Notes: generated by a model not told the origin, from the sequence alone. A stretch of DNA of 64,000 bases from Xanthoparmelia taractica (GCA_033085395.1 MU853180.1:310001-374000); one strand, 5' to 3'. Counted from the stretch's first letter, positions 10,601 through 24,602 are shown. Program-made: numbers and translations.

Positions 10601-13600
10601 ACCCATTGAACAAGGGGACCGCAAGCCTTGCTGGCACGGTTCACTCTTTCGTAGGTAAACTCGTCCTTAGAGAGAAACTCGTTCTGCATTCTGATGCGAT
10701 GACTGCGGGTCATTTGACGCTCATTTTCATAGCCAACGATGCTAGCTATAAAGTCGTCTCTGCGCACTATAGCCTGAATGGTCTTCCAGCTGTCTATCTT
10801 GTGACCCAACAAGGTGCATACCGCCTCCAGAGCGAGCTTGACGCCAGCTGGAGGATTCCCCATTGATCGCACTTCGGTCAGGTGTTGACGCTTGATGTTG
10901 CCGACCGCTTCTGCAGCATCCAGTACAGCGGGCTCCGCCATCGCCAGATCTGCATTAACAACTTCTTTCCGTTTCGCTACCTCTTCTTCCTGTTTATCAA
11001 GGTGGGCTTGGATCTTCAGAGAAGCAGACTTGCGTTGTTCTGCTTCGCGCTGGTCGGCAACCATTCGCTGCAGCTTTTCATTGGCCTCGGCGTCCTTCTT
11101 TTCCAGTTGAACCTTTTTCTGCGCCAGACTAGCACGTAAGTCCCTCACTTTAGCAACAGTGTCTCTTAACTTCTCCAGGCCGACGTTAAGATGGCGTTGC
11201 TGCTCTTCTAGATCCTCGCGCTTCTCATTGAAGAGCCGAACACACTGGTCCACAAAGTCGAGGAAGTGCCTAGGCGTGAGGAAGGTCTTCTTGCCTTGTT
11301 GTTTAAGAAGACGTTGGTTAAAACGGTGCAGAGAGTGGTGGAAGTAGACCATAGAATTGATCACAGCATCGCGGTGGGAAGCTGGAAGCGAGAGTTCGCG
11401 GTACGCAACAGGAATGCTATCAGGCGCAACAAACTTAGAATGATCAAGATCGACCGACTGAGTAAGTTCTGATCCAACTTGGAAGAGAGCTTGGTCAGAC
11501 CAATCTCCGAACCAATTCAGGACGCAGCGATTGAACAATGCCGGACTCGTTGCAGCCCTTGATGACAGACCATCTTCCGGCGGATTCATTGTAAAGACGA
11601 TGTGCAAGTTCTTGATTATTTGCTGAGTGAACCATTTGTATAGCTCATCTTGCGAGTCAAGGAGTAGGCCTTGACGCTGCGCGCCTTCCTTGCAGGCAGT
11701 CATAAGTGCTGCGAACTCGTCTCCTTCAAATAGACCTGGAACTTCAGCATTCGCGAGTAGGGTATTCATACGTTCCAAGAAGCCCGATTCGAGTACGTTA
11801 GACTCGTCCATGACGAAACATATCTTTTCACCTTTGCATCCGGAACGGCGAAGAACATCCCGAAGGTCATCGTCAAAGTCGCCTGCAGAATACTTGCCGT
11901 GCACCTTGATTTGGAAGACCTTGAGACCATTCATCCAAGCTACAAAGCGTGAAAGAGTTGTTTTGCCACTTCCGCTGACGCCAATGAGAATGAGATGCCC
12001 TTGAGGTTGACGAAAAACCCTATCAATACGGAGCACATGCTCAAGGACATCGTTGAATAAGATGATTGGCGTATCCACTTCTTCTTCGCAGAAGGTCCTC
12101 AGTCTTGCCTTGACGAAATCCCTGAGCTGCTCACGCTCTACCGGGACATAGTTCTTGGAGAGCCAGTTCGAGTACAGCATGGGGCCTCTCAAAGCTGTAA
12201 CATCATCGATGTTCGGAAAATGCTCTAATGCAATGCGCCGCACGGTGTCATCGGTCCATTTGCGTTCATCCTCCGCTACAAGTCTGTCTTGGAACAACCG
12301 CAGAGCCTCATGGGCCCACACCCGGACCAGCCCTTCTACCGAGAGACTCTCTAGCGGTCTGATGGCTTCGTACAGTCCACGGACCCATCTTGTCAGCTCT
12401 CGAGGCGAGTAAACGTAGTGTGGTTGAATCTTGGGTGTAAAGCGCGCCTGTGACTGAATGTAGAAAGATACCATTGCTTTGGTGAGGGGATCAGAGTAGC
12501 CACGCAGGTTGGGGATAATCTTCAAGACAGCGTTATTGAATGTGCCGTAGATCTGGTGAAGGGAGACCTCTCCGGGGTAGTCGACCATGACTAGAGGAGC
12601 ATGCCTCAGAAATCGTGCGCCCAATGGTGTACGTCCAGCATCAGTTGGAGGATTACAAGCTCCGACGAATTGAATGCGTTCAAGTCTGACCCAGGTCTTG
12701 TCTGATGTTCTCCAAAAACCGTTCTGCTCGACCAGCTGGCGAATGAAGGATATCGCTCTTTGGGTTCCATACTTGTCTGGAGATGGAAGGTTGACCTCAT
12801 CACAGAAAAACACAAGCCATTTACCAATCTGGGTTGGGGACATGACCACACCGTTCAGAGTCTTCCGGTACTCGCAGTATTGGTCAAACGTTTTGACCAG
12901 CAGATCGGGAGTCGTTGTGCTAGAAAAGTTGAGCCCGACTACCTCCATACTTGGCAATTTACGCAAGGCACTGAACAGCGTCATAGTCTTTCCAGATCCT
13001 GGCGGGCCACACAGGACAAGAGGCTTGTGTTCTGCAAGCCAAGAGTAAAGAACGTCCTCATGACGTACTGTATCAAGTGTGGGAATTACAACATCGGTGT
13101 CGGTGATTGAATGGGTGTTGATCTCGACGTTAGGCACTTGATTCTGCCAAGGCGTCCACTCTGCTTGTGGAAGAGAGACGTCATAGTCGATCAACGACGA
13201 TGAATGGCTGAGCGTAGGGGTGTCAAAAGTTGTTAAGCCGGCAATGTGTTCGCCAAAAGCTCGCCGTTCTCTAATTGGGCAGTCTCCTACTAGTGCCCAA
13301 ACCAAGGCAAGGAGCATCTTCTTCGAGGTAAACGATTCGACCTGTTCTGGCTCGAGTGGAAAATCTTCGTGATGTGCATTGTACTCCATAATTGTTTTGC
13401 ATGATTTATTTAGCAACGAGAATAGCGTATTGAGCGCCCTCATCTCTGTAAATTGCATGATGTGGTTGTGCTTGTGAGCTTCCACCAGGGCATTTTCAAG
13501 GAGGTGCTCGGTTTGGAAGAAATGGTGAAGTAAATCTGCAATATGTTTTTGTAGAGCAAGAGTTTTTGCCGACGTCTGGCCAGCGCTATCTTCCTCGACC

Positions 13601-16600
13601 TCGTCGAAAGCTGTGCTTCGCAAACCCTGAAGATAGTTCGATAATAGCATATCTGATGTAACAGTATCATCACTGAACCAGACCATACCACAACGACTGA
13701 CGGTCGCGAGAGTTGCATACTTGAGAGTCTCGACTTCGAATAGGATTCGGACATTTGGCGGCAAGCTTAACCGTTCTCCGTTTGGCAGGGTCAGCAACTT
13801 ATTGTCGTCTAGCACACTGTTCAAGTTCTCTACCCATTCGGGATCCACGTCGCCATCAAAGACGATCCAATGCCTCTTAGAGTCTTCTCCACGCAGGTTG
13901 TCGACTATCTTTCGCAAGATACTGGTAAATAACCCATCCGTCCACTCACGCGTTGTACTGTCAAGGTTACCGTATAAAGCTTCTTTTGACATGACCTTCG
14001 GATCAATGATATGCCATATACCTTCGGTGCCTTCCACACGTTGGAGGGCTTTTATGAGAACTTTCCATATTGCAGATTTCCCGGAACCGGAGCCACCTAC
14101 CATCATGACGCCGTGATGAATGCTCTGAATTTGATACAATTGAAGTATCTTTGTCATCCAGGTATCGTTTGTCAACAGGTTTCTCTCAGCAGCTTCCGTT
14201 CTGATTGCACCTTCCAATCCTTGCAGGTCTGCAGATATGTACTGGACGCCTGGAAAGGCTTCTTCTTCAATGCGCTTCATTGTCTCGACATCTTCACGGA
14301 TCAATTTGGGCGCAATTGTCTCTTGTATACTCTGAACAATGATCTGGGGCTCTAAGTCTTCCTCTGCCTGGATTTGTGCCGTCGAGGTTGTCAATTTCGT
14401 GCGTTTGAGCCCGCCTGAACTGATCAGTACACTCTTAAGGGCTCGCAAACCGAAATCATAATGGGCTTGTTTTGTCAGCTGAGCTGCGCAGTGGTCGAAG
14501 AATGGCACGGTTTGTTTCGAAAGCTGTTTGGCTTGCTTGAAGCCTTGAGAATACAGCATGACCTCGGCGATTAGTTCTTTATCGGGCTTTGACATGGCCA
14601 CACTACGGAACAGTTTCTTCAAGTTGTCGGGCAAATTTGAGCGTCCTGCGTAACCTGGATTCATCGTTATGAAAATTCCAGTGTTGGCGTTCACTGAGAA
14701 TTGCCGCCCAGCCAACTCGATTAGCGCACTGCCACTGTCAATGCCTTTTTTCAGGCCCAATTGGATATTTTGCACCTGCTGAGAGACGGCTGAGAGGATG
14801 CGTTCCTCCAATCGATTGAATTCGTCGAAACATCCCCACGCACCAACTTGACATATTCCAAGGAAGATACGGCCCATGGCCTGAAAATCGAATGTGTCGT
14901 CGCAATTAAATACCAGTGTGAACCTTCCAAGTTGGACACCAAGAGCTTTGACTGACTCTGTCTTGCCAGTACCCGCAGGGCCATATGGAGATCCTCCTAA
15001 GCGTTGCGACATAGCCTGTGTGCAGGTGAGGAAACAACGATCAGTCAATGGAGTTCGAACAAGTCGTTCAGGCACCCCCAGGTACTCAAAGCCATATACG
15101 AGATCAGCGTTTGCCATCTTGATCCGTAGACGATCAGCGAAGTTGTGCTCAGGCTTGTAGACGTAACGCATTTGTAGGAGCCACAAATGATGCGTTGGAC
15201 TCGAGGCTTTGATGCTTATGAGTCTTGCAATGACATCTCGTTGATGGACAAGTTCGGTGATCAGCTGCTCGCATTTCTTCCTCATCAAGAAATCAAGGAC
15301 TCCCAGAACGGTTGATGCAAGAATATCAAGAAGCTTGACCGATACATCGTGCAAGGATTGAAGACCTTCACCGCCGGAAGATAAGGCAGCATCGACCGAG
15401 GTAGTCCAAACGACTTGGGTGCCAAGTACAACGATCTGAGTGGGGAAGGCGACGAGATAATTATTGAAAGACGAGGTATTGACCGTACAACTTTCTACTA
15501 GTGCTCCAAACGACGTAACAGCTTCTCCAAGAAGCTCGGCTAAGGAAAGTTTCATGTTGCTTTCCAGCGCTGCAAGCCAGTCATTGATCTTGGGTATCTT
15601 TACCAGTGAAATAGGTTTCTTGAGCTGCACTTGCTCGCCCTCCTTAGATACAAAACCTGTAATTGTAGACTCTTGGTCCATTAGTAGTCCAGATAGACCG
15701 GCGAACATCTTTCTAAAATGCTTTGAGATTCTCATGGTGTCGTTACTGTTACCAATGATCTCAAGCAAATCCTCATCACCAACGAAGTAAAACCGGGGAA
15801 AAGATATGCGTTCACGCTCAAGATATTCCCCCAAAGCCTTTTGGATCTTGTTGAGTAGCTCGGCGAGGCGTTCCAGTGACTTCTGCACGCCGGAGATGTT
15901 GAGGACGTCCAAAACAAATGGCGACTTGTAGACCTTCTTTAGCACGGAAAAGAACTCTGAGTTGATGTTTTGAAACCGTGAAGACTCAACAGGAAGTAGA
16001 TGCTTAATGTCCGCATTGCCAGTGAAAACACCTTCAAGGTAGACCCACTGTCTTTGCACATCAATCCAGACATCGAACAGGACATGCACTCTGTTGAGTT
16101 TGTCTTCCCAAGATGAGGCTTCTTCTTCGAATTCTTTGTAGTATGGTGAATGTCTCATTGCCTGTAAGGAGTTGAGGTTCTCGCTGCATCTGGCGAATAG
16201 ATCATCCCAGCCCCGTATCAAACGACACTTGTTCTGATAGTTGACCAGATCCAGAGAGTAATTCTGCCAGGTGTCACGGACTTGCTTCAGAAATTCTTCG
16301 AGTGCCATCTCTCCCTGCGCTTGGGCGACGATATCACGTATTACTGCTTCGCTAGTAGCAAGCTGAAGATCCCAAACATCTCCGAGGCTCATCGAAATAT
16401 GCGAGTATCTCTTTCCAGGCCTCAAGGCTTTGTAGATCTTAACCCAGTGACGTTCACGGACTGCTTCTGATTTCATGTCGGAGAGGAGGGGGTTGACTTT
16501 AAGGAGCTGCCGAAGTACTGATTGTATATGCTCAAAGGCAGCGTATTGACGCATACGGCTTGGCATGTCTTTAGTCATTTTGATGAGATTCTCTATTGAT

Positions 16601-19600
16601 TGTCTCAACTTTCTTGGCTGCATGCTGTTCCACAGGATGTCACGAAGATCATTCAGGCTCTTCCAAATGGTTGACAGAGCAGCCCATACAGACATGAAGT
16701 CGCGAACCTCTTCTAGGATCGCATCTATGAATGTATCAGAGCTACTGGGCAGGTCCAGCGCCTCTTTAGCCTTGAATACCATATCTGATTCGGAGCGCAG
16801 GTTCGTAAGGCGGGTCTCGAAAGAGCCAAGCGTAGCAGACGCTTCGTTTGGAGGAATAGTTCCAGATATCGGCTTCTCATCATTCCAGCTGGCTATTACG
16901 TCGCCGACCTTCTGGCTCACAATCTTGTCTTCAGCCAAGATCTTCGCACGCAGTGCATCTGTCTGATCTTCCACAACCTTTATCTTGCGATCAAGAATCT
17001 CGTTCAAAGCCGTCCATTCATGGTCAACCTGATCAACGAATAGCCAATCATTGGCGAATTGATAGCGCTGGCGGGTTAGAAGTGTTTGACCTTGGCGAAA
17101 TATCTCAATCTCCGGTTCCCAGACCTCCACCTTCCTTCTGGATTGCTGCACAACGGTGATGAATGAAACAGCTTGAGCTGTAGACGAGGCTTCTAACGAT
17201 TGTCCCTCAAGATCTCTTCGAGCTTTCTCAATTTCCGCGTAAACCTCGCGCATCTTGTTCCCTAGTCTACCTGCGAACTTAAGGCGTATTTCGTGTTGCC
17301 ATTGATCATATTTCCCGGTAACCTTTGTCTGAACTTGCTCATAGTCAATCGTCACCGTGCCAAAGCTCTTGCTTGACTCAGAAGTATCAAATGTTTCGCG
17401 GGTCTTGCGGATCTCCTGGAGAAGTTGTAACCACTTGGCCAAATCATTCCCTAGAACATCATAAACATGCTCGGGTTCGAGATCCCACAAAGACTGGAAC
17501 TGAAGCCATTTATTCACGTAACAAGAGATATTGTGGATCCTGTCCTCAATGATCAGATACACAGTGGATAGCTTATCAATGCACCTGCTTGGAAGATGTG
17601 TGAAACGTGACTTCAAAGCACCAGGGCCGTTAACGCTAAGCTTCATCTCGTATCTTGAAGACATTATGATGGGTAAATTGCATACCAGACCGAGCCATTC
17701 ATGCAACTGAGACAGCCAGCTGGCACGAGTAGACTCGATCGGAGGGTCTAGATAGACGACTTGGTTTCGCATCAAAACTTCAAGCACCAAATTTGGAAGT
17801 AAGGGTACGTTAGGCTTTTCGTGGTGATCTGCTGGGGCTTGTCTACGAAGACCATTGTCGTTCGCCTTTTCTGTTCTGGACATGTTGAACGTCTCGACCC
17901 AGGTGTCCATTGCCTTGTGAAGACGTTCAACAAGAACACCCTCGATGGCGTGGTTCATCTCGTTGACCCAGAAAGCAAGATTCGTGTAATTCTCCAGGCT
18001 GAGTTGATCGACTCCTGTTTGGATGGCCTCTAAGCGCGCCTGAAAAGCTGGTGCGTCATAAGGGCACGTTTGCAGCTCGTTCGTAGCATTCTGGACGTTT
18101 TCGTATATGATTTGTAAAGCTGAAGTCTTGCTCTGCAACAAGGAGGCGGCTGAAGCAAAATCACGTACGAACTGCACATGCTTGCTCTCGCTTAGAGTAG
18201 CAGTACCAGACCGAGCTGCTGGGCCGCCTGCAAGGACTGGGGCGTGCTTCACATGGACATCGTATGAATGCAAGAAAGATTCCCACTTAAGGTGCACCCC
18301 TGTGAGAGTCAAATTTTGAACTTCCTTCTGATATCCACTTAGCAGCATGGAGACTTTCGGCATCGTGTCGATCACACGGTTCGTCTGGGCAAGAGATCGG
18401 ACGCTTTCCATGAGACTAATCGCATATGGGTAGACTCCCTTTGCGTCCCTTGAAATGCTGCTGACTGCGTGTGGGATTTGATAATTGAGCCATAGTAGGT
18501 TTCTTACCTCTTTGAATAACACAATGACTTGTGGATCAAAATTGATGGCTAGCTCTAGCGCGTTTCCCATGGCGCGATTCTGAATGATGCCAAAAAGTCG
18601 ACCACCAATTGAGATTCTTCTTCGCTGGGTATCCTGCAACCAAGACTCAAATATTGGTCTGGTGTCAAGCTTCTTACGGAACATTGCGCTTTCTGCTTCT
18701 AGTTTCTGTCCTTCTGTTTGTAAAGCCCACTCCTGGCCCAAGACATTCTCCACCTTTTTCATGTAGCCATCGAGTTGCCTCCCGATCTGACGAGCCCATA
18801 TGATGGCACCCGCGATTGGAGGTAGATCTCGAAGTTGAGCCATGGCGTGCGCTTCGGAATGACCATACTGTTGCTTAAAGCGTTCGTGCAGATCGGAAAT
18901 GTCATGCTTGACATGATCCATGAGCTGAGATTGATACTCACGAATCGCTCCACGTATCTTTGGTCGAACAAAAAGGGCATTGAACTTTGAGAAGACTCGA
19001 AACATCTCTGTTGCCCCCTTGGCAGTCGCTAGACGATCTCTAAGACGAGCGATGATAGAATTCTCTACTCGTGAAGTGCGTTCATTGTAGGTCGACTCTG
19101 CTTGCACCCAGATCTGCGTTCCTTCCTCAGACACATCAAGGACATCGACGTCTTTCAGAGCTGCGTATGCTTGAGCTACTTCTTGCACGGCATCAACATC
19201 TCCAATCTCCTCCACGAGAACGACTTGGTCGCCATCTGTTTCATCTGCCGCAGTATTACTCAAGCCTTTGTTGCCAAGAACAGACACGATAGTCCGTTGC
19301 AGCTGCTCGTGGTTGACACGGAATGTCCTAATATAGTTCATGCGATCCTGCGTTTTCGAATGGCGACCAACTACTTTGATTGGTATGAATCTCTCAGGCC
19401 TCTTTCTCATGAGCTCTCGGGCTACATTTGTGAAGTCTTTAGCATGCTCATCCCATGTGCTCCATATATTCTCGGCGACATCCATCACGGCTTCGAAGTC
19501 TTTAAATTCAAGGTGCATGAGCGTTCGACCATGGAGAAGGGAATGGAGCTGCGTATCGAGATCACCAGATATGGCGTGAACAAGGGGTAGAGCACGTGCA

Positions 19601-20867
19601 ATAGGGTATGTCGTGAATCGAAGCTTTCTATTAAGATGGCCGAATATGGTATCCAAGGAGTTCTGCACTTTTTGCAATGTTGTTGAAGCCAGAAGATCGT
19701 CCATGGGGAACTCCCGCATCAGTAGATTGTACTTCTGGACAGTCTCCAAAGCATCTTTTAGCCCGGTATCTGCATAGAAGCTGACTTTGACCTGATAGCG
19801 TTTTGCGTTCTGCAGAATATCTAGTGTGAGTTGTACCCCATCGTTCCTCGTCTGTGAATCGATGCTCTTCAACGCGGACTCGAGGGAGAGCCAGTAGTTG
19901 ATCTCTTGAGTAGCCGAGCCGCTATCAGGGTCTCGAAACATCTTCGTGACTGCCTGTATCGACTTGATCCAGGTATTGACCGTATTTTGAAGGTCATTCA
20001 AAAACCTGGTGTCCGAGAGAAGCTGGGAAGGTATCAAGTCTATGGATGGTTTAGCATTCCTTGTAGCCGCTGTATTGAGGGCTTCCTGAACAACATCAGG
20101 AAAGGAGAGGACTAATTCCGGAATCTCAACATTTTGTTGGAGGTGCAGAAAGCTGAGCTCAAGTTCTGCGAGCTTCTTCTTTGTGGCAGGCACGCCCGTT
20201 TTTATATCTGTTTCGGAGCGGTCGTTGCTGCCCGCCAACGACTTTTGGCCCCGGGTATAGGCATTGAAATATGGTGCCAAAGCAGAGTGCACGACTGAAT
20301 AGAGGATCTCGTACGGTGAGACCGGATTGCCTTGGGTTGCGCTGCTCTCGTCCAAAGTAGTTATACCAGGCAGGTTGATGACCTGTATCTGTGTGGGGAG
20401 GGGTATCCGTGGATCTATAGGTTGCGGGCGTTTTATTAGGGCCACAGAAGCGACAGTGCTGGGGGAAACTGAAATCTCGGAAGACAGCGAGTAGATGTAG
20501 TGGCCTATATTCTCTGTATTAAAGACTCAGCAGCTGTTGCATGATACATTTGTGCGTTGTAAGGCATACCAGATGAGACGTGGCCATTCGCCCTACCGTT
20601 AGGCACTTCTGCAGGAATGGCATCCTTCTGAACATAGAGGGCGACTTGCGATTCGGAAGCAAAGCGTGTACATCGCTGCACGGTATCATTCTTTTTGGAT
20701 TCTGAAAGTATGCTTCCTTTTCTTTCCAGATCTTCTGTCGAAGCCCCTAGTACTACCTCAAGGAGATCCACCAGGTATCGTACGACCAAGTCCGGATTGA
20801 TGATTGCTGGTCCAGGAGAGGAGGGGGGATGGCCATTGGCCCCTTGCCCAGGAGAGACAACCTCCAT
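7672..20867 (-). CDS. nudA: cytoplasmic dynein heavy chain
   Basis: Motor subunit of cytoplasmic dynein, moving nuclei and vesicles to microtubule minus ends; orthologue of Aspergillus NudA, Neurospora Ro-1 and yeast Dyn1. Two exons: 20867-20570 and 20504-7672, with a 65-nt intron (20505-20569) from GTATGC to ATAG. The join restores the conserved SSEIS...TVASVALIKRP block. Product about 4376 aa, normal for fungal dynein. Tail: residues 1 to about 1700. Six AAA modules follow: AAA1 P-loop GPAGTGKT near residue 1940 with GCFDEFNRL downstream, AAA2 GGSGSGKS near 2236, AAA3 GPPGSGKT near 2598, AAA4 GVSGSGKT near 2941. All four Walker A motifs are intact. The coiled-coil stalk and microtubule-binding domain lie around 3200-3550, and AAA5, AAA6 and the C-terminal domain follow. 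The 12.8 kb second exon shows no stop and needs no further intron. Confidence 0.97.
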
Positions 20868-21236
20868 AATGGAAGGGCATGGGCTATCTGTGGTTCTTCA
20901 TGACGTGGCAGAGCAGCTTACGATTTGTTGTCTCTGCTGAAGAATCGTCGACGCTCGGGTTGTCGGTGTTGACAATAACTTATTCATTGAGCGCCAAATT
21001 TACAGACTACGGGGAAAGTGACGCGTTAGGAACTTCGGCTAAAGCTGCCGCTACCATATAAACACTATAGTAGGCAAGATCTGATCCAGCTCGACCACCT
21101 ACTGATTTACAACTTGGACCTTACAGAGTAATGGAATAGCGGACATTATTGTATCCTAGGTGTCGGCCGTCTAGTCACACAAGTAGGTATTAGATGTAGC
21201 AGCAGAGGAAGCAAGCAGATGTACGGGGAAAACGCG
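20868..21236. other. intergenic region upstream of dynein
   Basis: Tandem minus-strand spacer containing the Svf1 3' UTR and the dynein heavy-chain promoter. No repeat or RNA gene recognised. Confidence 0.45.
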
Positions 21237-22597
21237 TCAAGAGATGAAAGTCGCCTCCGTGAATAACACTCCTTCCTCTGTTGTTTCGACCCCGTCCACA
21301 TTGACTGTGATGGAAAGTTTCTGTTGCGGTGCATACTATGAGAGGCGTTGTCAGCGAAAGAGTCTTCGAAACCATGCTTGAAGCCAAAGTACCTGGTAGA
21401 TGTAAGGTTTCGTCCCCACTACTCCACCGACAATGGTCTTAATAAACCCTGGAATCTTCGCCATCACGTCCACCTTATCAAGTCTCTTGCCCAGGCTTCC
21501 TGCCAGTGTGGCGGAAACAGGCTTCTTGTCCTTGGTGACTCCACCCCAGACATATTTGACAGCTTCTGGCTCTGGCCAATCATTTTCGTGATCTGACTTG
21601 ACTTTGGTGTGCTGGACGGAGTTTCCTCGGGAACCTGCACAGAGGATCTCTCCGTCGATTGCTATTCCACCAACATTTACGATAGTAGAGCCATAAGAAG
21701 GCGGAGTTGTATATTCCATCATAATAGCCGAATAACTCGGAGACTGGAAGTCGACAAAATTCCATCTTGCGGCTACGAAGTCATCAGTAAAACAAGCGTC
21801 AACCGGGAGCGCGAATTTCCCCACCTGCGTGATGAGGCTTCATGCCTTGGAGAGCATGCGAGAAGAAAGCCCTTCCCTTGAAATTCACTTCTCCAGCTTT
21901 GGTAATAATGCTACCCTCCGCTCGACATCGAGGCCAGAATCCATGTCTCATGGAACCCCAAGGATGCTCTGGATCAGTGCCAAAATAGCTCTTTCCATCC
22001 TTTCCAACGTGAAACCCCGGCGCCGTTCGTGTGATTCTCAAGTTTACGATACTCGACCCATTTGTGGCGGACTTGACGGTGTAAGAAGTTGCGTCTTCGC
22101 TGAGGGTAACGGCACAGTCGTCGGCATAGCAAGAAAGCTTCTCGGGGTCGAAGTCGAAGTTTTTGAGGGGATCCGAGGACCAAAGGTTGGGGGTTTTCCC
22201 GTCGGGATAGAATATCTTTGTGTTGTACTGGCATGTGGTGTGTATACCGCTGGCGTGAGGGTATCAGCCTGCTTATCCGCATACTGTAGAGGTAGCGCTT
22301 GTCTCACGCGACATTACTATAGATGACTTGAGCCATTCCAATATGGCCACTATCCGCCATCAAATAGAAAGTCTGCGTCTCCACACACGTCGAGGTCATC
22401 GCGGCCCATCTCAAGTCATTTTTATCCAACTCGGTGTAGGGTACTTGTTCTGCCTGCTTGGCGACTGACTGGATGGCTGAAGGACCATAGACTGGCTCTT
22501 GCGTTCCAGCAACGTTTGCTACCCTGCTCTGTCAGTATAAAGGAGTGAAAAAATGTGTACAACAGGCGTGCACTCACTGCTGCTTTATCCAATTCAT
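21237..22597 (-). CDS. svf1: survival factor Svf1
   Basis: Svf1 family protein with two lipocalin-like barrels; in yeast it protects against oxidative stress and takes part in ceramide transport from ER to Golgi. Five exons on the minus strand: 22597-22578, 22523-22308, 22249-21825, 21772-21393, 21335-21237 (1140 nt, 379 aa). The first exon is only 20 nt, encoding MNWIKQQ, and joins to VANVAGTQEPVYGP, the conserved N-terminus that forms the membrane-binding amphipathic helix in yeast. Other family landmarks read cleanly over the junctions: FYLMADSGHIGMAQVIYSNV, YNTKIFYPDGK, GTDPEHPWGSMRHGFWPRC, FFSHALQGMKPHHAAARWNF and SAIMMEYTTPPSYGSTIVN. All introns are 52-58 nt with GT..AG ends. Divergent from the ribosomal protein gene at 22923. 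Confidence 0.93.
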
Positions 22598-22922
22598 GAT
22601 TAACGATAATGTAAGTAGCGATAAAAGTGGTGTACCACACAAGACTCGGACAGTTGCCGAGAGCGACCGACAGCCCAGAAACCTCGGAGACAATCAACGT
22701 GCAGATCCGGAACGGCCCGTCGAGAAGATCCTGGACTTCAAAAAGCACCAGCAGCTTTTTCCCCGAACTTGAGCCTCATTAAGGCTATCTTGAGGAGATG
22801 CTTTGCATACACAAGGATCGCAGTGAAATCTAATTTAAGTCCTTGTGCTTGCGACCGGTTTCGGATCTGCTCAACCCTTGCAAAGTCTGATCATTGCCAA
22901 CCGTACCACAACTACCTTTCCA
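22598..22922. promoter_or_regulatory. divergent promoter svf1 / uL11m
   Basis: The 325 bp between the two divergently oriented start codons must hold both promoters. No TATA box or named operator is obvious. An in-frame upstream ATG at 22845 would lengthen the ribosomal protein by 26 residues. Confidence 0.5.
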
Positions 22923-23442
22923 ATGGCACGAAAAGCGATAGCCAAAGACCAAGTCGTTAAACTCATAGTCGGCGCCGGTCAAGCCTCCCCTAGTCCTCCT
23001 GTCGGTCCTGCTCTGGGTAGCAAGGGTGTCAAGTCGATCGACTTCTGTAAAGTACTTCCGCTCTTGCCCTTATCCTATCACTTGGGTCGACTCTTAACTC
23101 GCCTCTTAGGAATTCAACGCTCGAACTGCCCATATGACGCCCGGCATACCGATTCCCGCTCGGGTCACCGTTCGCCCTGACCGCTCATTCCACTTCGAGT
23201 TGCGTACACCTACCACGTCTTACCTGTTATTGCAGGCAGCGAATGTCAAGGAAAGGAAGGGGAAAGTGAGGGGGGCTATGTTGCCTGGGAAGGAGAGTAT
23301 TGGGGAGGTCTCGCTGAAACATGTTTACGATATTGCGAAGATAAAGCAGAGTGAACCGAGATTAAGTGGCTTACCACTGGACGGATTATGTAAGAGTGTT
23401 ATCGGGCAGGCGAAGTCAATTGGGGTTACAGTGATACCATGA
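22923..23442 (+). CDS. mitochondrial large-subunit ribosomal protein uL11m
   Basis: Bacterial-type L11, component of the GTPase-associated centre of the mitochondrial ribosome (yeast Mrpl19). Exons 22923-23051 and 23110-23442 give 153 aa; the 58-nt intron has GTACTT, a CTTAAC branch site and TTAG. The hallmark L11 N-terminus VKLIVGAGQASPSPPVGPAL is complete and continues over the intron into IDFCK-EFNAR. The C-terminal RNA-binding domain ends with VIGQAKSIGVTVIP. The ATG of MARKAIAKDQ was chosen because family members start there; the longer form from 22845 would add a basic, presequence-like segment (MLATGFGSAQPLQ...) and is a realistic alternative. Convergent with the F-box-like gene. Confidence 0.93.
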
Positions 23443-23654
23443 GAAACTCTGCATCTGTTTGGCATAGCGACGGTGTCATTGAATGCATATGACCCCGGAA
23501 TCATGACCGATAAGGGCTTGTCACTTCAGATTCATCATCGTCTTGGGTATGTGAGAGTGTCGTCTTATACAAGATTGGTTCTTAAATTGCAGATTCTAGA
23601 CGTGCTCTCAATCTCTGTGCAAACCGATGCCTAGCTTTTTTGCGATGAGACTGG

Positions 23655-24602
23655 TCAATTCTCCACCAGGAACGTTCCTCCCTCCTTTAAAAGCCCAGCC
23701 CGGAATTGGTCGATGGTGGGTTGATGCTTCACCCCTTTCAACACTAACTCGCTCAAACCTCCCGACTCTCCAAGCTTCTTGAGGAACGGCTTTACCTGCC
23801 GGCAAGGTCAGCAAATGACTTGATCAAGATAATTGCTGAGCTTTCTCTTACCAAGAGACCCTCGCGATCAGTTAATTGCCATTCTGAGAAGTCCAGTGTC
23901 AACCTTTCTAACGAGGGAAAGCCTAGTCCGTTTCGGCCACCCCATGGACACAGGTCATCGCTCTCGCTAAACAAGGTCGTAGACCTGTAAAGATATTGAG
24001 GTAAGCAAGCTTTCCGAACGCAAACCGTTGGACAGATAGGCAGTGATTGCGGGCATCGAGGGCCATTTACAACGTGACTGCGTCTTGCGTTTCATGAAGT
24101 GGAAGGCACATACCAGTCACGCCAGATATGATCTCTATTTGGAGTGCTGCGCGTGCCATTGACCCCGATTGGAGAGTGCCAGCGATATTCTGCATTCAGA
24201 TTGATGATGACGGAGCGGAGCAAGGTCAGCCGTCCCATGGGGGCCAGTTTGAGGTGGAATGCTACTTGGCCGCCTTCAGTGTGTCTCGCTATACGGAAGA
24301 TCGCATGACTAGCGGGGTATGGGACGCCCTACCTAGAGGATAACCAATGAGACTCTTGCTCTGGAAAGAGCGGATAGCATTCGCCGAGGAGAACTCGAAC
24401 GTATTCTGGCCATATAGAATGGGCAGAGCTTCAGAATAGATCAAACGACATGTTCTGAGGATTGCGGAATCAATGTGGGGGATTGGCTTGTAATTGTCGA
24501 GCAATGCAGTCTCTTTGCTGCCCAAATGCTTGTGCGGTTTTTCGATTGGTTCCGCCGTTGTCAAAAGATGATGGAAAATCATATGTCTGATCTCGACCGG
24601 CA
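23655..24602 (-). CDS. F-box-like fungal protein, 5' exon not found
   Basis: Four exons are supported on the minus strand: 24602-24333, 24261-24114, 23994-23852, 23795-23655. Phases agree and introns are 71, 119 and 56 nt. The N-terminal LPVEIRHMIFHHLL is the F-box-like opening seen in many fungal proteins, followed by IDSAILRTCRLIYSEALPIL and FEFSSANAIRSF, a common pattern in lineage-expanded fungal families. The tail has FPSLERLTLDFSEWQLTDRE and a VKPFLKKLGESGGLSELVLK block. About 234 residues are covered. The reading frame runs open upstream of 24602 without an ATG until a stop, and an acceptor CTGCAG sits at 24603, so a short 5' exon with the start is expected but could not be placed. No function can be given beyond possible protein interaction. 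Confidence 0.65.
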
